A stretch of DNA of 64,000 nucleotides from Bacteroidaceae bacterium (GTDB taxonomy: Bacteria; Bacteroidota; Bacteroidia; Bacteroidales; Bacteroidaceae), in contig JAFZSP010000070.1 of assembly GCA_017619335.1 (NCBI GenBank), positions 1-64,000 on the forward strand, given 5' to 3'. The translations under genes and the position numbers were made by a program. Position 1 is the stretch's first letter, and the number at the start of each line of letters is the position of its first letter. The notes under the pieces are model-generated. The model worked only from the letters and a program-made list of their open reading frames with translations, was not told the DNA's origin and searched no databases. Of the stretch, positions 54,164 to 63,161 are shown piece after piece.

Positions 54164-55954
54164 ATGTCCGAGTACATCGTTTCTGCGCGCAAGTATCGTC
54201 CCATGACCTTCGACACCGTCGTGGGGCAGAGCTCCATCGCCACGACACTGAAGAACGCCATCCTGGCCAACAAGCTGGCACACGCCTATCTCTTCTGTGG
54301 CCCACGAGGCGTGGGAAAAACCACCTGCGCCCGCATTTTTGCCAAGACCATCAACTGCCTGAATCCCCGTGAGGACGGCGAGGCCTGCAACGCCTGCGAG
54401 TCCTGCCAGGCTTTCAACGAGCAGCGCTCACTGAATATCCACGAACTGGATGCCGCCTCCAACAACTCTGTGGATGACATCCGCAACCTCATCGACCAGG
54501 TGCGCATCCCGCCTCAGATTGGGAAATATAAGGTGTTCATCATCGATGAGGTTCACATGCTCTCCACCCAGGCCTTCAATGCGTTCCTGAAAACGCTGGA
54601 AGAGCCGCCGGCCCACGCCATCTTCATCCTGGCCACCACAGAGAAACACAAGATCCTGCCCACCATCCTCAGCCGCTGCCAAATCTATGATTTCCAGCGC
54701 ATGAGCATAGAAAACATGGTAAATCATCTGGAACACGTGGCCAAGCAGGAAGGTTACACCTACGAGCCGGCAGCCCTCAACATCATCGCCCAAAAGGCCG
54801 ACGGCGGTATGCGTGATGCCCTCAGCATCTTTGACCAGGTGGTCAGTTACACGGGCGGCAACATCACCTATCAGCACGTCATTGAGAACCTGAACGTTCT
54901 GGACTACGACTATTACTTCCGCCTGGTGGATTACCTCTTGGAGAAGAAGATAACGGAGAGCCTGCTCCTGTATAATGAGGTACTGAGCAAAGGCTTTGAG
55001 GGAGGTCCCTTCATCAGCGGACTGGCCAGCCACCTGCGTGACCTGCTCGTCAGCCGCGACCCGCAGACCACCCAGCTGCTGGAGGTCAGTGATGACATCC
55101 GCCAGCGTTACGCCCAACAGGCGCAACGATGCAAGGTGCAGTGGCTCTACCGCGCCATCCGCCTCTGTAATGACTGTGACCTGGCCTACCGCAACAGCCA
55201 CAACAAACGACTGCAAGTGGAGCTGACACTCATCGAGGCAGCGCAGGCCACCGATGACGAGCCTGGCGCGGGGCGCCGCCCTGTACGTAGATTGAAACCC
55301 ATATTCAGCCTCCTGGCAGCAGCTGCCGGGACGGCTGTACCTGCTGTGCCCAAAGCACCCGCAGCCCAAGCAGCAACGACCTCCTCTGCTACTCCTTCTC
55401 CGAAGACCATTGTGCCTTCATCAGGCCCTACACCTGCGGGCAGTTCTCCATTGCCAGCGTCTGCTGGGCCCGTGAAACTGAAAACCGTCAAACTCGGCTC
55501 CCTGACACCCTCCCTGCGCGCTCACTCGGCAGTTCCCATAGAAGCGGAAGCACCTGTCGCGGACGTTGTTGCCGAGGGTACAGACCGCCCCGTGCGGCAG
55601 GAAGACCTCACGCTCCAGTGGCAAGCCTTCATCAATACCATGCCCCAGGCCGAAACGGCACTCGCACAGCGAATGCGCATCATGCAACCTGCTCTGGCTG
55701 AGGAGGGTACCGTCGCTACCATCACCGTGGAGAATGAGGAAGTGGCAGCGATGCTGAACAGCCTCAAGCCGCGTCTGCTCGCCTTCCTCCGACAGCAACT
55801 GCAGAACAATTCACTGGACTTTGCCGTCACAGTGGCAGAGGCAACCAGCCAACCTGCCCGCACCTACGATAAGCGGCAGCAGCTGCGTCACCTCTGCGAA
55901 CTCAATCCTACCCTCATCTCACTGGGCAAGACCTTTAAGCTGGAACTCACCTGA
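54164..55954 (+). CDS. dnaX: DNA polymerase III subunit gamma/tau
   Basis: The 596-aa clamp-loader ATPase has Walker A GPRGVGKT (46-53), zinc-binding cysteines C65, C75, C78 and C81, and IIDEVHMLS followed by the sensor region LATTEKHKILPTILSRC. Domain III ends near 360. A Pro/Ala/Ser-rich linker (about 375-480) leads to a C-terminal domain. It loads the sliding clamp during replication. I saw no obvious slippery A-run for the frameshifted short form. Confidence 0.95.
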   Translation: MSEYIVSARKYRPMTFDTVVGQSSIATTLKNAILANKLAHAYLFCGPRGVGKTTCARIFAKTINCLNPREDGEACNACESCQAFNEQRSLNIHELDAASNNSVDDIRNLIDQVRIPPQIGKYKVFIIDEVHMLSTQAFNAFLKTLEEPPAHAIFILATTEKHKILPTILSRCQIYDFQRMSIENMVNHLEHVAKQEGYTYEPAALNIIAQKADGGMRDALSIFDQVVSYTGGNITYQHVIENLNVLDYDYYFRLVDYLLEKKITESLLLYNEVLSKGFEGGPFISGLASHLRDLLVSRDPQTTQLLEVSDDIRQRYAQQAQRCKVQWLYRAIRLCNDCDLAYRNSHNKRLQVELTLIEAAQATDDEPGAGRRPVRRLKPIFSLLAAAAGTAVPAVPKAPAAQAATTSSATPSPKTIVPSSGPTPAGSSPLPASAGPVKLKTVKLGSLTPSLRAHSAVPIEAEAPVADVVAEGTDRPVRQEDLTLQWQAFINTMPQAETALAQRMRIMQPALAEEGTVATITVENEEVAAMLNSLKPRLLAFLRQQLQNNSLDFAVTVAEATSQPARTYDKRQQLRHLCELNPTLISLGKTFKLELT

Positions 55955-56060
55955 TCACGGTTTCGGCTGTCCTGATACATAGATGCCGTAGCAAGATTGG
56001 GGCTCTTGAATAGCTTATCATCGAGCGGTCAGCCATGCAAACTGACTTGCGATGCGTTAT

Positions 56061-57413
56061 TCAAATGTCTTCTCCGTAGCGCTCCTTGGTGATTTGGGCG
56101 AGGGACTTACCGCGGGTGTCGGGGCAGCCGGCCACGCCGATGATGAGGGAGAGTAGCAGGAGAGCTATCATGCAGTAGGCAGCCAGGGTGAAGCCCTCAC
56201 CGTTCTCACCATAGATATAGGTGAAGACCAGTCCCCAGATGGCAGAGAGACCGCGGACGACAAAGAACATCAGGCCCTGGGCACCGGCACGGAACTTGGC
56301 TGGGAAGAGCTCTGTGCCCCAGAGGGCATAGAAGATCTGGACGCTCAGACCGCCATTGATGCCCCAGAGGATGGAGAAAGCCCACAGACTGCCTATACCT
56401 GTCACGCCCCTGATAATGACCAGCCACGTGGCAATGGCAGCAAGCAACCCCAAGACGTAGAACAACTTATGAGGCAGGCGATCAATGATGAAGGACAGGC
56501 CGAACGTGATGGCCACCACCGTGAACCAGCCTATGCAACTGAGCATATTGGCATACTCGTTGGTGACACCGCCTGCCGTCTCATAGATGTGGGGCTGGAA
56601 GAAGCCCATCACGGAAGCTACGAGGTTCCAAGTCAGGTAGATGGAGGCCAGGAAGATGACGGTGCGGACGGCAATATGGTTGGTAAACAGGGAACGGATG
56701 TTGTCGAGAATAGAAGACGAGACTGGCGTGTCCCCCTCGGAGGACGAAGAGGGGGGCGCTCCCGCCCACTCCTTGCTCTCCTCCAACTGTCGCTGCAAGT
56801 TCCAGGCAATGAAAGCAATGACGAACAGCGAGAAGAACACCACGCGCGAGCTAAACACGTTCAAGGCGTCACCCGCAATGTCGGCACCACCAATGGCGCG
56901 AGCCAGCGACTCCACCCAGCCGAAGAGGTAACCGCCAGGGGCGAAGAACATGCCTAACAGGAGAATAATCATGGGTCCAAAGCCCCACGACATCTGGGAA
57001 ATGCAAATGTTGCGTCCGCGGTTGTTGACCTCGGAACTTTCAGAGATGTAGGTCCACGAGGCGGGCACTCCGATACCCACGCTGATGCCTGTGACGAGGA
57101 AGCCGCAGAGCAGCATGGGGAAATTGACGGAGCACATGATGATGAGCACGCCTGTCATATAGACCAGCAGGTTATAAGTGAAGATGAACTTGCGTCCGAA
57201 GCGGTCGGCCAGGAAACCACCAATAATGGCGCCCAAGGCAGCGCCTAAGCAATTGGCACTGATGAAGTTCAACCAACCGAGGTGCAATTCCGTCAAGCCC
57301 AGATAGTTCTGCCACAACGTCAGACCGCTGGCGCCTGCAACAATAGCCCCAGCATCTAAATAATTATTCAAAGACACCGCAAGGGTGCTCTTGAGAGAAG
57401 ATGTTTTACTCAT
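56061..57413 (-). CDS. MFS transporter, sugar-porter-like
   Basis: The 450-aa protein has twelve predicted membrane segments. It shows GGFLADRFGRKFIF, the A-motif of the major facilitator superfamily, and PASWTYISESSEVNNRGRN after helix 4, which parallels the PESPR-type region of sugar porters. The substrate is not determinable. The central cytoplasmic loop contains a palindrome-encoded stretch GAPPSSSSEGDTPV (see repeat at 56731). The gene stands alone between dnaX and the defence region. Confidence 0.85.
   Translation of the reverse strand: MSKTSSLKSTLAVSLNNYLDAGAIVAGASGLTLWQNYLGLTELHLGWLNFISANCLGAALGAIIGGFLADRFGRKFIFTYNLLVYMTGVLIIMCSVNFPMLLCGFLVTGISVGIGVPASWTYISESSEVNNRGRNICISQMSWGFGPMIILLLGMFFAPGGYLFGWVESLARAIGGADIAGDALNVFSSRVVFFSLFVIAFIAWNLQRQLEESKEWAGAPPSSSSEGDTPVSSSILDNIRSLFTNHIAVRTVIFLASIYLTWNLVASVMGFFQPHIYETAGGVTNEYANMLSCIGWFTVVAITFGLSFIIDRLPHKLFYVLGLLAAIATWLVIIRGVTGIGSLWAFSILWGINGGLSVQIFYALWGTELFPAKFRAGAQGLMFFVVRGLSAIWGLVFTYIYGENGEGFTLAAYCMIALLLLSLIIGVAGCPDTRGKSLAQITKERYGEDI
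56731..56765. repeat. In-frame palindromic element in the MFS transporter loop
   Basis: TCCCCCTCGGAGGACGAAGA is followed by GGGGGGCGCT; CCCCCTC and GAGGGGGG can pair. It is translated on the minus strand as GAPPSSSSEGDTP in the central loop. Confidence 0.45.
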
Positions 57414-57480
57414 AACAATGTAGTTTTTATTTTGTTTAACATATCTTTATAACGTTTTCTCTTTCTTATTTTGACATTAT

Positions 57481-57550
57481 TCTTTCAGTTCAAACCATCT
57501 CAGAGTCAGTTTCCCAATCTTATTGCCGAAGAACAGATATTGAGTTTCCT
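57481..57550. repeat. Imperfect direct repeat A beside the YhcG remnant
   Basis: This is roughly three-quarters identical to 58049-58118. On the minus strand it codes ETQYLFFGNKIGKLTLRWFE and a few more residues to a stop, in the same frame as and just after the stop of the DUF1016 remnant. Confidence 0.6.
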
Positions 57551-57563
57551 TCGGATTTCCATT

Positions 57564-58037
57564 CTATGAGGTAGAAAAACAGTTCTCACGGCTTTGTAGT
57601 TCATAAATGGCCTTTTGCTTCTCAATTTCTCTTTGCAGTTCCTCCTGTACATACCAATAACGGACATCGTCACTCGTGACAGATAACAATGTGCGATAAT
57701 GTGTCCATGTCAGATTTGGCACTCGCGAGTACCCAATCTCTAAGTCGTTGAAGCACAGATAGAACTGCCTATATGCGCGTAAGTCTCTTGGTGAATAGCC
57801 CTTGGCATAGGTCTTGTATAGTTCAGCAGACAACAAATTGATTATCTGTGCTCCGTATTCAGCACGTCTCTCACCTTGTTGCTCCTCTTCTACGATGCGT
57901 CTGCCCACTTGCCAATAAGTGAGAACGGTAACCGTATTTGCATTTTGATATGCCTTTCTAAGTCCATTTTCTATGATGTTTCTTACATCATTGAAAATAG
58001 TCGATATTGCTGTATGTATTATTACTTTTTCTTCCAT
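57564..58037 (-). pseudogene. YhcG-like DUF1016 remnant lacking the nuclease domain
   Basis: The 157-aa frame holds the DUF1016 N-terminal domain: AYQNANTVTVLTYWQVGRRI, EEEQQGERRAEYG, LLSAELYKTYAKGYSPRDLR. It then jumps from DVRYWYVQ to EELQREIEKQKAIYELQ, which resembles the extreme C-terminus of full-length proteins of about 340 aa. The PDDEXK nuclease domain between these parts is missing, so this looks like an in-frame internal deletion. If translated, it could still bind a partner but not cut DNA. Confidence 0.65.
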
Positions 58038-58048
58038 ATTTCAATTCA

Positions 58049-58118
58049 TTCTTTCTGTTCAAAACCATCATGGAGCAAGTTGTACAATCTTATTGCAGAT
58101 GAACACATACTGAGTTTC
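58049..58118. repeat. Imperfect direct repeat B between TIR gene and YhcG remnant
   Basis: This is the partner of 57481-57550. Its minus-strand translation begins DETQYVFICNKIVQLAP and then stops, a degenerate copy of the same C-terminal protein fragment. Confidence 0.6.
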
Positions 58119-58125
58119 GTCTATC

Positions 58126-59235
58126 TTATGATTTTAATGATTCCACATAATCATACGCAGCTTTCTTCAATTTGTATATGGGACTGCCATCACTATTGGG
58201 TCGATCAATTACGGCAAATCCTAATTCAATTAATCGCTCAAAGAAATCGTTCCATTCTGATCTTTCTCTCCCATTATTAATACAAAACTCTTCTTCGCCA
58301 ATCTGGATAGAAGTGCCATCCATAGTTTCTATTATCCAGCACTCACCATCATCACAGCTTGCCCATTCAGTTAAACGTTCCTTGTCAATGTCAGAAAAAG
58401 AATCCAACATTGACTTCTGGCTGTCTTTTGTCGTTTCCCCTTGTTCTTCAATCGAATTTAATTTGCAAACTTCCTTGAGAAATTCATTTCTATCTGTTTC
58501 CCATTGTGAAAAAGTAGAGAAGTCGGGCTTAGGCATATTAAAGAAGTCTAATACTTTTCTCATGAATTCATTCATTCTGTCTGTTGCATCTTTTGCATTG
58601 ACTTTGATGGAAATGGTTTTATTGTCAATAACACCTCTCAAGTCATTATATTCACAATCTGCGGTAAGGAATGAATAGTATTCTTTGTTCTGTATCCATG
58701 CCGCCCCCATCTCATTCAAACATATTGGGCTTTGATAATATCTGGGAGAATGAATAATTATCATAAACACTTCATGTTCCTCAAATTGAGCCTTTATCTC
58801 TGGATAGATGTTTTTACCTATTCCAATTTTATAATTTGGAACAGAACTACAGAATATCTTATCCGACTCTGAGCCAACATAAAGTCTAAGTAACTTAACA
58901 AGTGCTTTCACGAAGTCCTCATCTTCACTTTTATGGCTAATGAAAATCTTAGGAGATCGGCAATAGATGTCTTTCAAAACTTTCAAAGATGTTCTTACAT
59001 CCCCAAATCTAAAAGCATTTATTGTTCCGTTATCATTTAGTTTTAACGAGGCATCTGCTAAGGTCTTACTAATGGTAGGATATGAGTCATAAATCAAAGG
59101 ATATAATTCTTTTATAATCCCTATGAGTTTTATCGTGTTCTTGCCTACACGAGTCCCGGTATAGAAGTATCCCATACTCTCAATGGTCCCATGCCCTTGA
59201 GTGATGAGATGTTGTATTTGGATTTTACTGTTCAT
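58126..59235 (-). CDS. TIR-domain protein, candidate NADase immune effector
   Basis: The 369-aa protein starts at MNSKIQIQHL (ATG at 59235; a TTG at 59253 is the longer option). A TIR domain spans about 96-185: PKIFISHKSEDEDFVKALVK, then EVFMIIIHSPRYYQSP and CLNEMGAAW, whose Glu (E175) sits at the catalytic position of NAD-cleaving TIRs. The N-terminal about 90 residues are a helical domain. The C-terminal about 70 resemble a winged helix (WNDFFERLIELGFAVIDR, then YKLKKAAYDYVESL). Bacterial TIR proteins act in abortive phage defence; the sensing partner is unknown. It sits downstream of type III restriction genes. Confidence 0.8.
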   Translation of the reverse strand: MNSKIQIQHLITQGHGTIESMGYFYTGTRVGKNTIKLIGIIKELYPLIYDSYPTISKTLADASLKLNDNGTINAFRFGDVRTSLKVLKDIYCRSPKIFISHKSEDEDFVKALVKLLRLYVGSESDKIFCSSVPNYKIGIGKNIYPEIKAQFEEHEVFMIIIHSPRYYQSPICLNEMGAAWIQNKEYYSFLTADCEYNDLRGVIDNKTISIKVNAKDATDRMNEFMRKVLDFFNMPKPDFSTFSQWETDRNEFLKEVCKLNSIEEQGETTKDSQKSMLDSFSDIDKERLTEWASCDDGECWIIETMDGTSIQIGEEEFCINNGRERSEWNDFFERLIELGFAVIDRPNSDGSPIYKLKKAAYDYVESLKS

Positions 59236-59319
59236 ATCATTCCAATTTATCAATTAGTGATGCCAACATTCGCGAGTTACAGTTTCATAATTTGTTTTAT
59301 CTCTTGAATCATAGAATTA

Positions 59320-59440
59320 CTATTGTAAAATCATTCGTTCCACTTCTTGTTTGGCAGATTCCAAAATACGTTTGCCTTCTTCCTGCAAGGTTTTACCTGA
59401 TGACGAATGTCTGCAATGTGTTGAGCATCACACTGTGCCT
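59320..59440 (-). pseudogene. C-terminal remnant of a type I restriction specificity subunit (hsdS)
   Basis: The minus strand codes CDAQHIADIRHQ in one frame and TLQEEGKRILESAKQEVERM plus ILQ and a stop in a second. Joined, this matches the conserved C-terminal helix of HsdS proteins (QQEIAxHIxxIRxQxKxLxEEAxxILExAKxEVExMI). Nothing else of hsdS is present. A perfect 15-bp tandem duplication (GTCCCCATGTTACTT, 59441-59470) adjoins it. Confidence 0.5.
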
Positions 59441-59469
59441 GTCCCCATGTTACTTGTCCCCATGTTACT

Positions 59470-60105
59470 TTACTCCTTTTTAAGTGACTTAAGAGCGATT
59501 AATAGTTTGTCAAATTGATAGACAGACTTTAAAATCTCTTTTGTAAAATCTATAGAGATTTCAAGTTCATTTTTACTGATCTCGTCAAAGTCAGTAAGTT
59601 CCACATGAGCAGCATTATTACCTAACACTCGCAAGACGTCCATTCCTTCTTTTAATTCTTTTGGCATTGTTATACTTTCAACAAGTGCCTGTATCCTTTC
59701 CTTCAAATTGCGTCCCTCAGCTCCTTTGTCTTTACATAGCTGTTCTAATGTCTTGCGAACCATAATCGCAGAGGCAATATAGCATTTATTAGCATGGCAA
59801 ATTATTGCTTCTTCAAAAGTTTCTGCTATTTGCGTAGGAATATCATCTTTGTTAAAGTCAAGTTTTGTTATTGGATATGAATCAAGTATAGAACGACTTC
59901 CCTGATCATATATAACAAAAGCGTGTCCTCCGCAATTCAGATTTGGACACTTTTTTATTCCAATTACAATAGGTTTACCTTTATCGTTCTTACAATAGAT
60001 ATCATCATAAATGGTTTCGAATGTCCCAATATTCCCACAATGTGGACATTTTAGTGTTATATTAATACCATTACTAATAACTGTTTGTCTTAAATCTGCT
60101 TTCAT
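59470..60105 (-). CDS. Zinc-ribbon DUF4145 (HEPN-like) protein
   Basis: The 211-aa protein begins with a zinc ribbon (LKCPHCGNIG near 19-28 and IKKCPNLNCGGHAF near 50). Residues about 90-200 are the DUF4145 helical domain with EEAIICHANKCYIASAIMVR, RKTLEQLC and LRVLGNNAAH. DUF4145 is a HEPN relative often attached to or placed beside restriction-modification genes; catalytic status is unclear here. The gene is 60 nt after res on the same strand. Confidence 0.75.
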   Translation of the reverse strand: MKADLRQTVISNGINITLKCPHCGNIGTFETIYDDIYCKNDKGKPIVIGIKKCPNLNCGGHAFVIYDQGSRSILDSYPITKLDFNKDDIPTQIAETFEEAIICHANKCYIASAIMVRKTLEQLCKDKGAEGRNLKERIQALVESITMPKELKEGMDVLRVLGNNAAHVELTDFDEISKNELEISIDFTKEILKSVYQFDKLLIALKSLKKE

Positions 60106-60165
60106 ATCTTATGTCTATAAATTATCAAGTTCATGTTATATCATGCCATTCCATTTATCTTACTA

Positions 60166-63126
60166 TTACTTATTTTCTCTTAGTACATCATCTATGATTT
60201 TACGCAATTGTTGATTGTTAAGCTGGTCTCTGAAATTCACATTTAATTCCGGGTAATCCTCACGTAGCTGATTAAAGAACTTCTTGGCGCAACTAATCTT
60301 CTTTTCTTCAACTCCACGCAAGTTGGCAGGCGTATCTACACCTTTGGTCTCGACAATAATATTCAACTCCTTGGTTCCGTCCGTTTTCTTCACCATATAC
60401 ATGAAGTCAGGGCTATACGAGTCGTTTGCAATCGTTGGAATAGCGATACTCTTACGAGGAATCTTACCAAACACAATCACTTCATCTATATCTGACGTCC
60501 TGAGGTTTGTCCGTTCCAAATCGCTGTCATACGTGTAGGCATCATAGAGGTATCTGTCAGCCACTCTTGCACTATCCAGATGATTTCCGATGTAACTCTG
60601 CACGATATCCTCATACAACTTGCCGTTTTCGTCTGTAAGCCTTGTTCGCTTCACGTCGTATGCTGTCTGCTTATATTTAAACTGGCTCATGGAGTTCTCA
60701 ATCTTCCAATTGTTGATCTTGTTGATGATACGAGCCAACGATTGGTCGTTAATCATTTCTTGTTCGAAAGCACCACTTGTACCAATACCTTTGCTCATCG
60801 CATCGTGTAGCGTGCGGATAGGAACGCTGGTGGCGCGATTGATTCGCTTCAGGAATTCGTTATAGGGCAGCCGGTTTCCCTTCGTCTGATACTGCACACC
60901 GGTATCATGGACGTAGGCCATCTTTCCTTCGTCGGTGTCCACAATCTCCCGTTGGCTGGTCATCACGGAATAAGCAAACACGCCTTCTCTGAACAGCATG
61001 GGCAGGGCTTTTTCCAGTTCCTTCTCCAGCATGGGGTCGAAGAAGATGACATACCTCTTGTTGATTTTCATCCATAGGTCACGCAGGCGGTCGAATACCA
61101 TCGGACGAATCCTGATCTTATTGGTATTCTTCTTGTTGCGGTCTATCACCTTCGACTTCGGCAGGCCGGTATTAGCAAACTCCGGGTAGAGGTTATAGAG
61201 TTCACCCAGCATATCGCCGTTGATGTGGTACTCCAAGTCCTTGATGATGCCCCGGTTCTTCAAGTCTATCATCAATTCCCACTCATCGATGCCACGCTCC
61301 TGGGCAACCCGCTGAATGAGTACGGCAGGAATCTTGTCCGTGATAACCGCTTGCGGCAACTGGCCGTTGATCTCGGCAACCAGTTTTGTAGCAAAGTCAG
61401 CCTCGTCGAAATCTACTATGTAATTCAGCAAGAATGCCTCGCTGCTGCGATTACCATATTCATCCACTGGCAAACGTAATCCACGCCCCACCTCCTGCAA
61501 CTTGCTAATCTCGCTGCCGCTGGAACGTAGCTTGCAGATGGTGAACACATTGGGGTTATCCCACCCCTCTTTCAGCGTCCATTTCGAGAAAATAAAGCGA
61601 CGAGTATTCCAACTGCCATCTTCATTCTTGAATGACAACAGTTGTTTCTTATCGTGCAGAATCTCTTTCACCTGCTGGGCTATCTCCTCATCGCTGTTTT
61701 GATTGTCCTCTGCAAAGTAACCTCCATGACAGGCATGAGGGTCTTTCAGTGTGGCCTCCAGATAGGCTCTGTATTCATCAGAACAGGACTGTCTTAACTC
61801 ATACCTTACTCTTTCTTGCAGCAACGAGTCGAATTTTTCTGCCAGCCAGCCGTTTTCTTCACCTTCTCCACGATACGAACGGATGCTGTCAATAAAAAAC
61901 AGAGCCAACGTCTTCATGCGCTGAGGGCGTTCGAAATTCAGACGCTCTGTTTCGAAATGCCGCTGAATGGCCAGTTTCACCATTTCTTCTTGGTAAGACT
62001 GTGCATAGACAGACGGACTGAAATGTTCGCTGGTATGAAACTGCTTGCCGTTTGACAACGTCACCAAACCTTTCTCTACAGCATCCACGCTGACGTTTTG
62101 CATATCTGGGGCCAATGTGATAGGATCTCCAGCTTGCAGCACCTCAGTTCGATTGCCATATTGCAACGTCACCTTGCGCTCGCGCTCATTAATCTCTTTG
62201 ATGATGATACGTTCACGCTGCTGCCCCTGCAATTCAAAATGCTCTTTGGCAACGCCCTTAATCAGGTTCTGCGAAAAGGCCTCGCAGGCATTCAGGTCGT
62301 AGAGCAGATTCAGATAGTCTTTCGTCACGTGGCGGCTCTTCCCCTTGCCTACGGTTATCTCAGGGAAGGTGGCACCATAGCGCAGTATCAGTTGCGGCTT
62401 CAGTTCGTTAAGTATCTGCGTGTATGCGGATTGTGTACGGGTAAAGCGGTGAGGCTCGTCGATGATGACTACCGGGCGTGTAGCCCTCAGCGCATCGAAA
62501 GGGCGATAAAAGCCCAGCACACCGAAGTCGTAGTCATTACGCTTCAAAACCTGTGCATTCGTCAGCAGGGCCATGTTCAGCAACAGCACATAGATCTTAT
62601 TGCGCTGCTGGCAGGAACCTTCCACAAAGTCGCGCACCACGCCAGGGAAATACCTCTTACCTTTCTTAGCCTTGGCAGCCTCCAATACGCCTACCTCCAA
62701 ATCGCAATGATAGCCGCAGGCATCATAGAAATGGCGCTGCACATAGAGGTCGTTCAGAAACTGCTCGGCTCCTGCCTTGATGGGCAGCGATGGTACGCAG
62801 ACGATGAATTTGTTCAGGCCGTAGCGCTGATGCAATTCAAAAATGGTCTTGGTATAGACATACGTCTTGCCCGTACCCGTCTCCATCTTTACGTCAAGAT
62901 TCAAGGGGACTCCCTCTTCTGGCCTGGCGAATGACTTCGGCCGTCCATGCAGCAGCTGTTCTTTGACCGCAAAGATGTTGCCACATAGCTGGTGCAAAGG
63001 ATCCTGCCACACTGGATTGGCATAGAAATCCTTGGGTGGCTGCCAAGATATATCTTTCAGCGCGTCGCCTACGGCCTCTACTGGCAACTGCTGGTGCTGC
63101 AGATTATTTTGTAGAATTAATTCCAT
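60166..63126 (-). CDS. res: Type III restriction enzyme Res subunit
   Basis: The 986-aa protein starts MELILQNNLQHQQLPVEAV. SF2 helicase motifs include METGTGKT (81-88) and DEPH (223-226). The C-terminal endonuclease has SPDF (D907) and ETKG (E926, K928), a PD-(D/E)xK site. With Mod it cuts DNA between inversely oriented unmethylated sites using ATP. It starts 35 nt after the mod stop; all motifs appear intact, so the enzyme is probably active. Confidence 0.93.
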   Translation of the reverse strand: MELILQNNLQHQQLPVEAVGDALKDISWQPPKDFYANPVWQDPLHQLCGNIFAVKEQLLHGRPKSFARPEEGVPLNLDVKMETGTGKTYVYTKTIFELHQRYGLNKFIVCVPSLPIKAGAEQFLNDLYVQRHFYDACGYHCDLEVGVLEAAKAKKGKRYFPGVVRDFVEGSCQQRNKIYVLLLNMALLTNAQVLKRNDYDFGVLGFYRPFDALRATRPVVIIDEPHRFTRTQSAYTQILNELKPQLILRYGATFPEITVGKGKSRHVTKDYLNLLYDLNACEAFSQNLIKGVAKEHFELQGQQRERIIIKEINERERKVTLQYGNRTEVLQAGDPITLAPDMQNVSVDAVEKGLVTLSNGKQFHTSEHFSPSVYAQSYQEEMVKLAIQRHFETERLNFERPQRMKTLALFFIDSIRSYRGEGEENGWLAEKFDSLLQERVRYELRQSCSDEYRAYLEATLKDPHACHGGYFAEDNQNSDEEIAQQVKEILHDKKQLLSFKNEDGSWNTRRFIFSKWTLKEGWDNPNVFTICKLRSSGSEISKLQEVGRGLRLPVDEYGNRSSEAFLLNYIVDFDEADFATKLVAEINGQLPQAVITDKIPAVLIQRVAQERGIDEWELMIDLKNRGIIKDLEYHINGDMLGELYNLYPEFANTGLPKSKVIDRNKKNTNKIRIRPMVFDRLRDLWMKINKRYVIFFDPMLEKELEKALPMLFREGVFAYSVMTSQREIVDTDEGKMAYVHDTGVQYQTKGNRLPYNEFLKRINRATSVPIRTLHDAMSKGIGTSGAFEQEMINDQSLARIINKINNWKIENSMSQFKYKQTAYDVKRTRLTDENGKLYEDIVQSYIGNHLDSARVADRYLYDAYTYDSDLERTNLRTSDIDEVIVFGKIPRKSIAIPTIANDSYSPDFMYMVKKTDGTKELNIIVETKGVDTPANLRGVEEKKISCAKKFFNQLREDYPELNVNFRDQLNNQQLRKIIDDVLRENK

Positions 63127-63161
63127 AACTCTATAGCGGTAGCAAATTCTTCCCTCTTCAC

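Noticed and set aside
59470..60105. DUF4145 protein as a proven HEPN ribonuclease
   Set aside because: The segment RVLGNNAAH lacks the exact R-x4-6-H spacing, so catalysis is not claimed.
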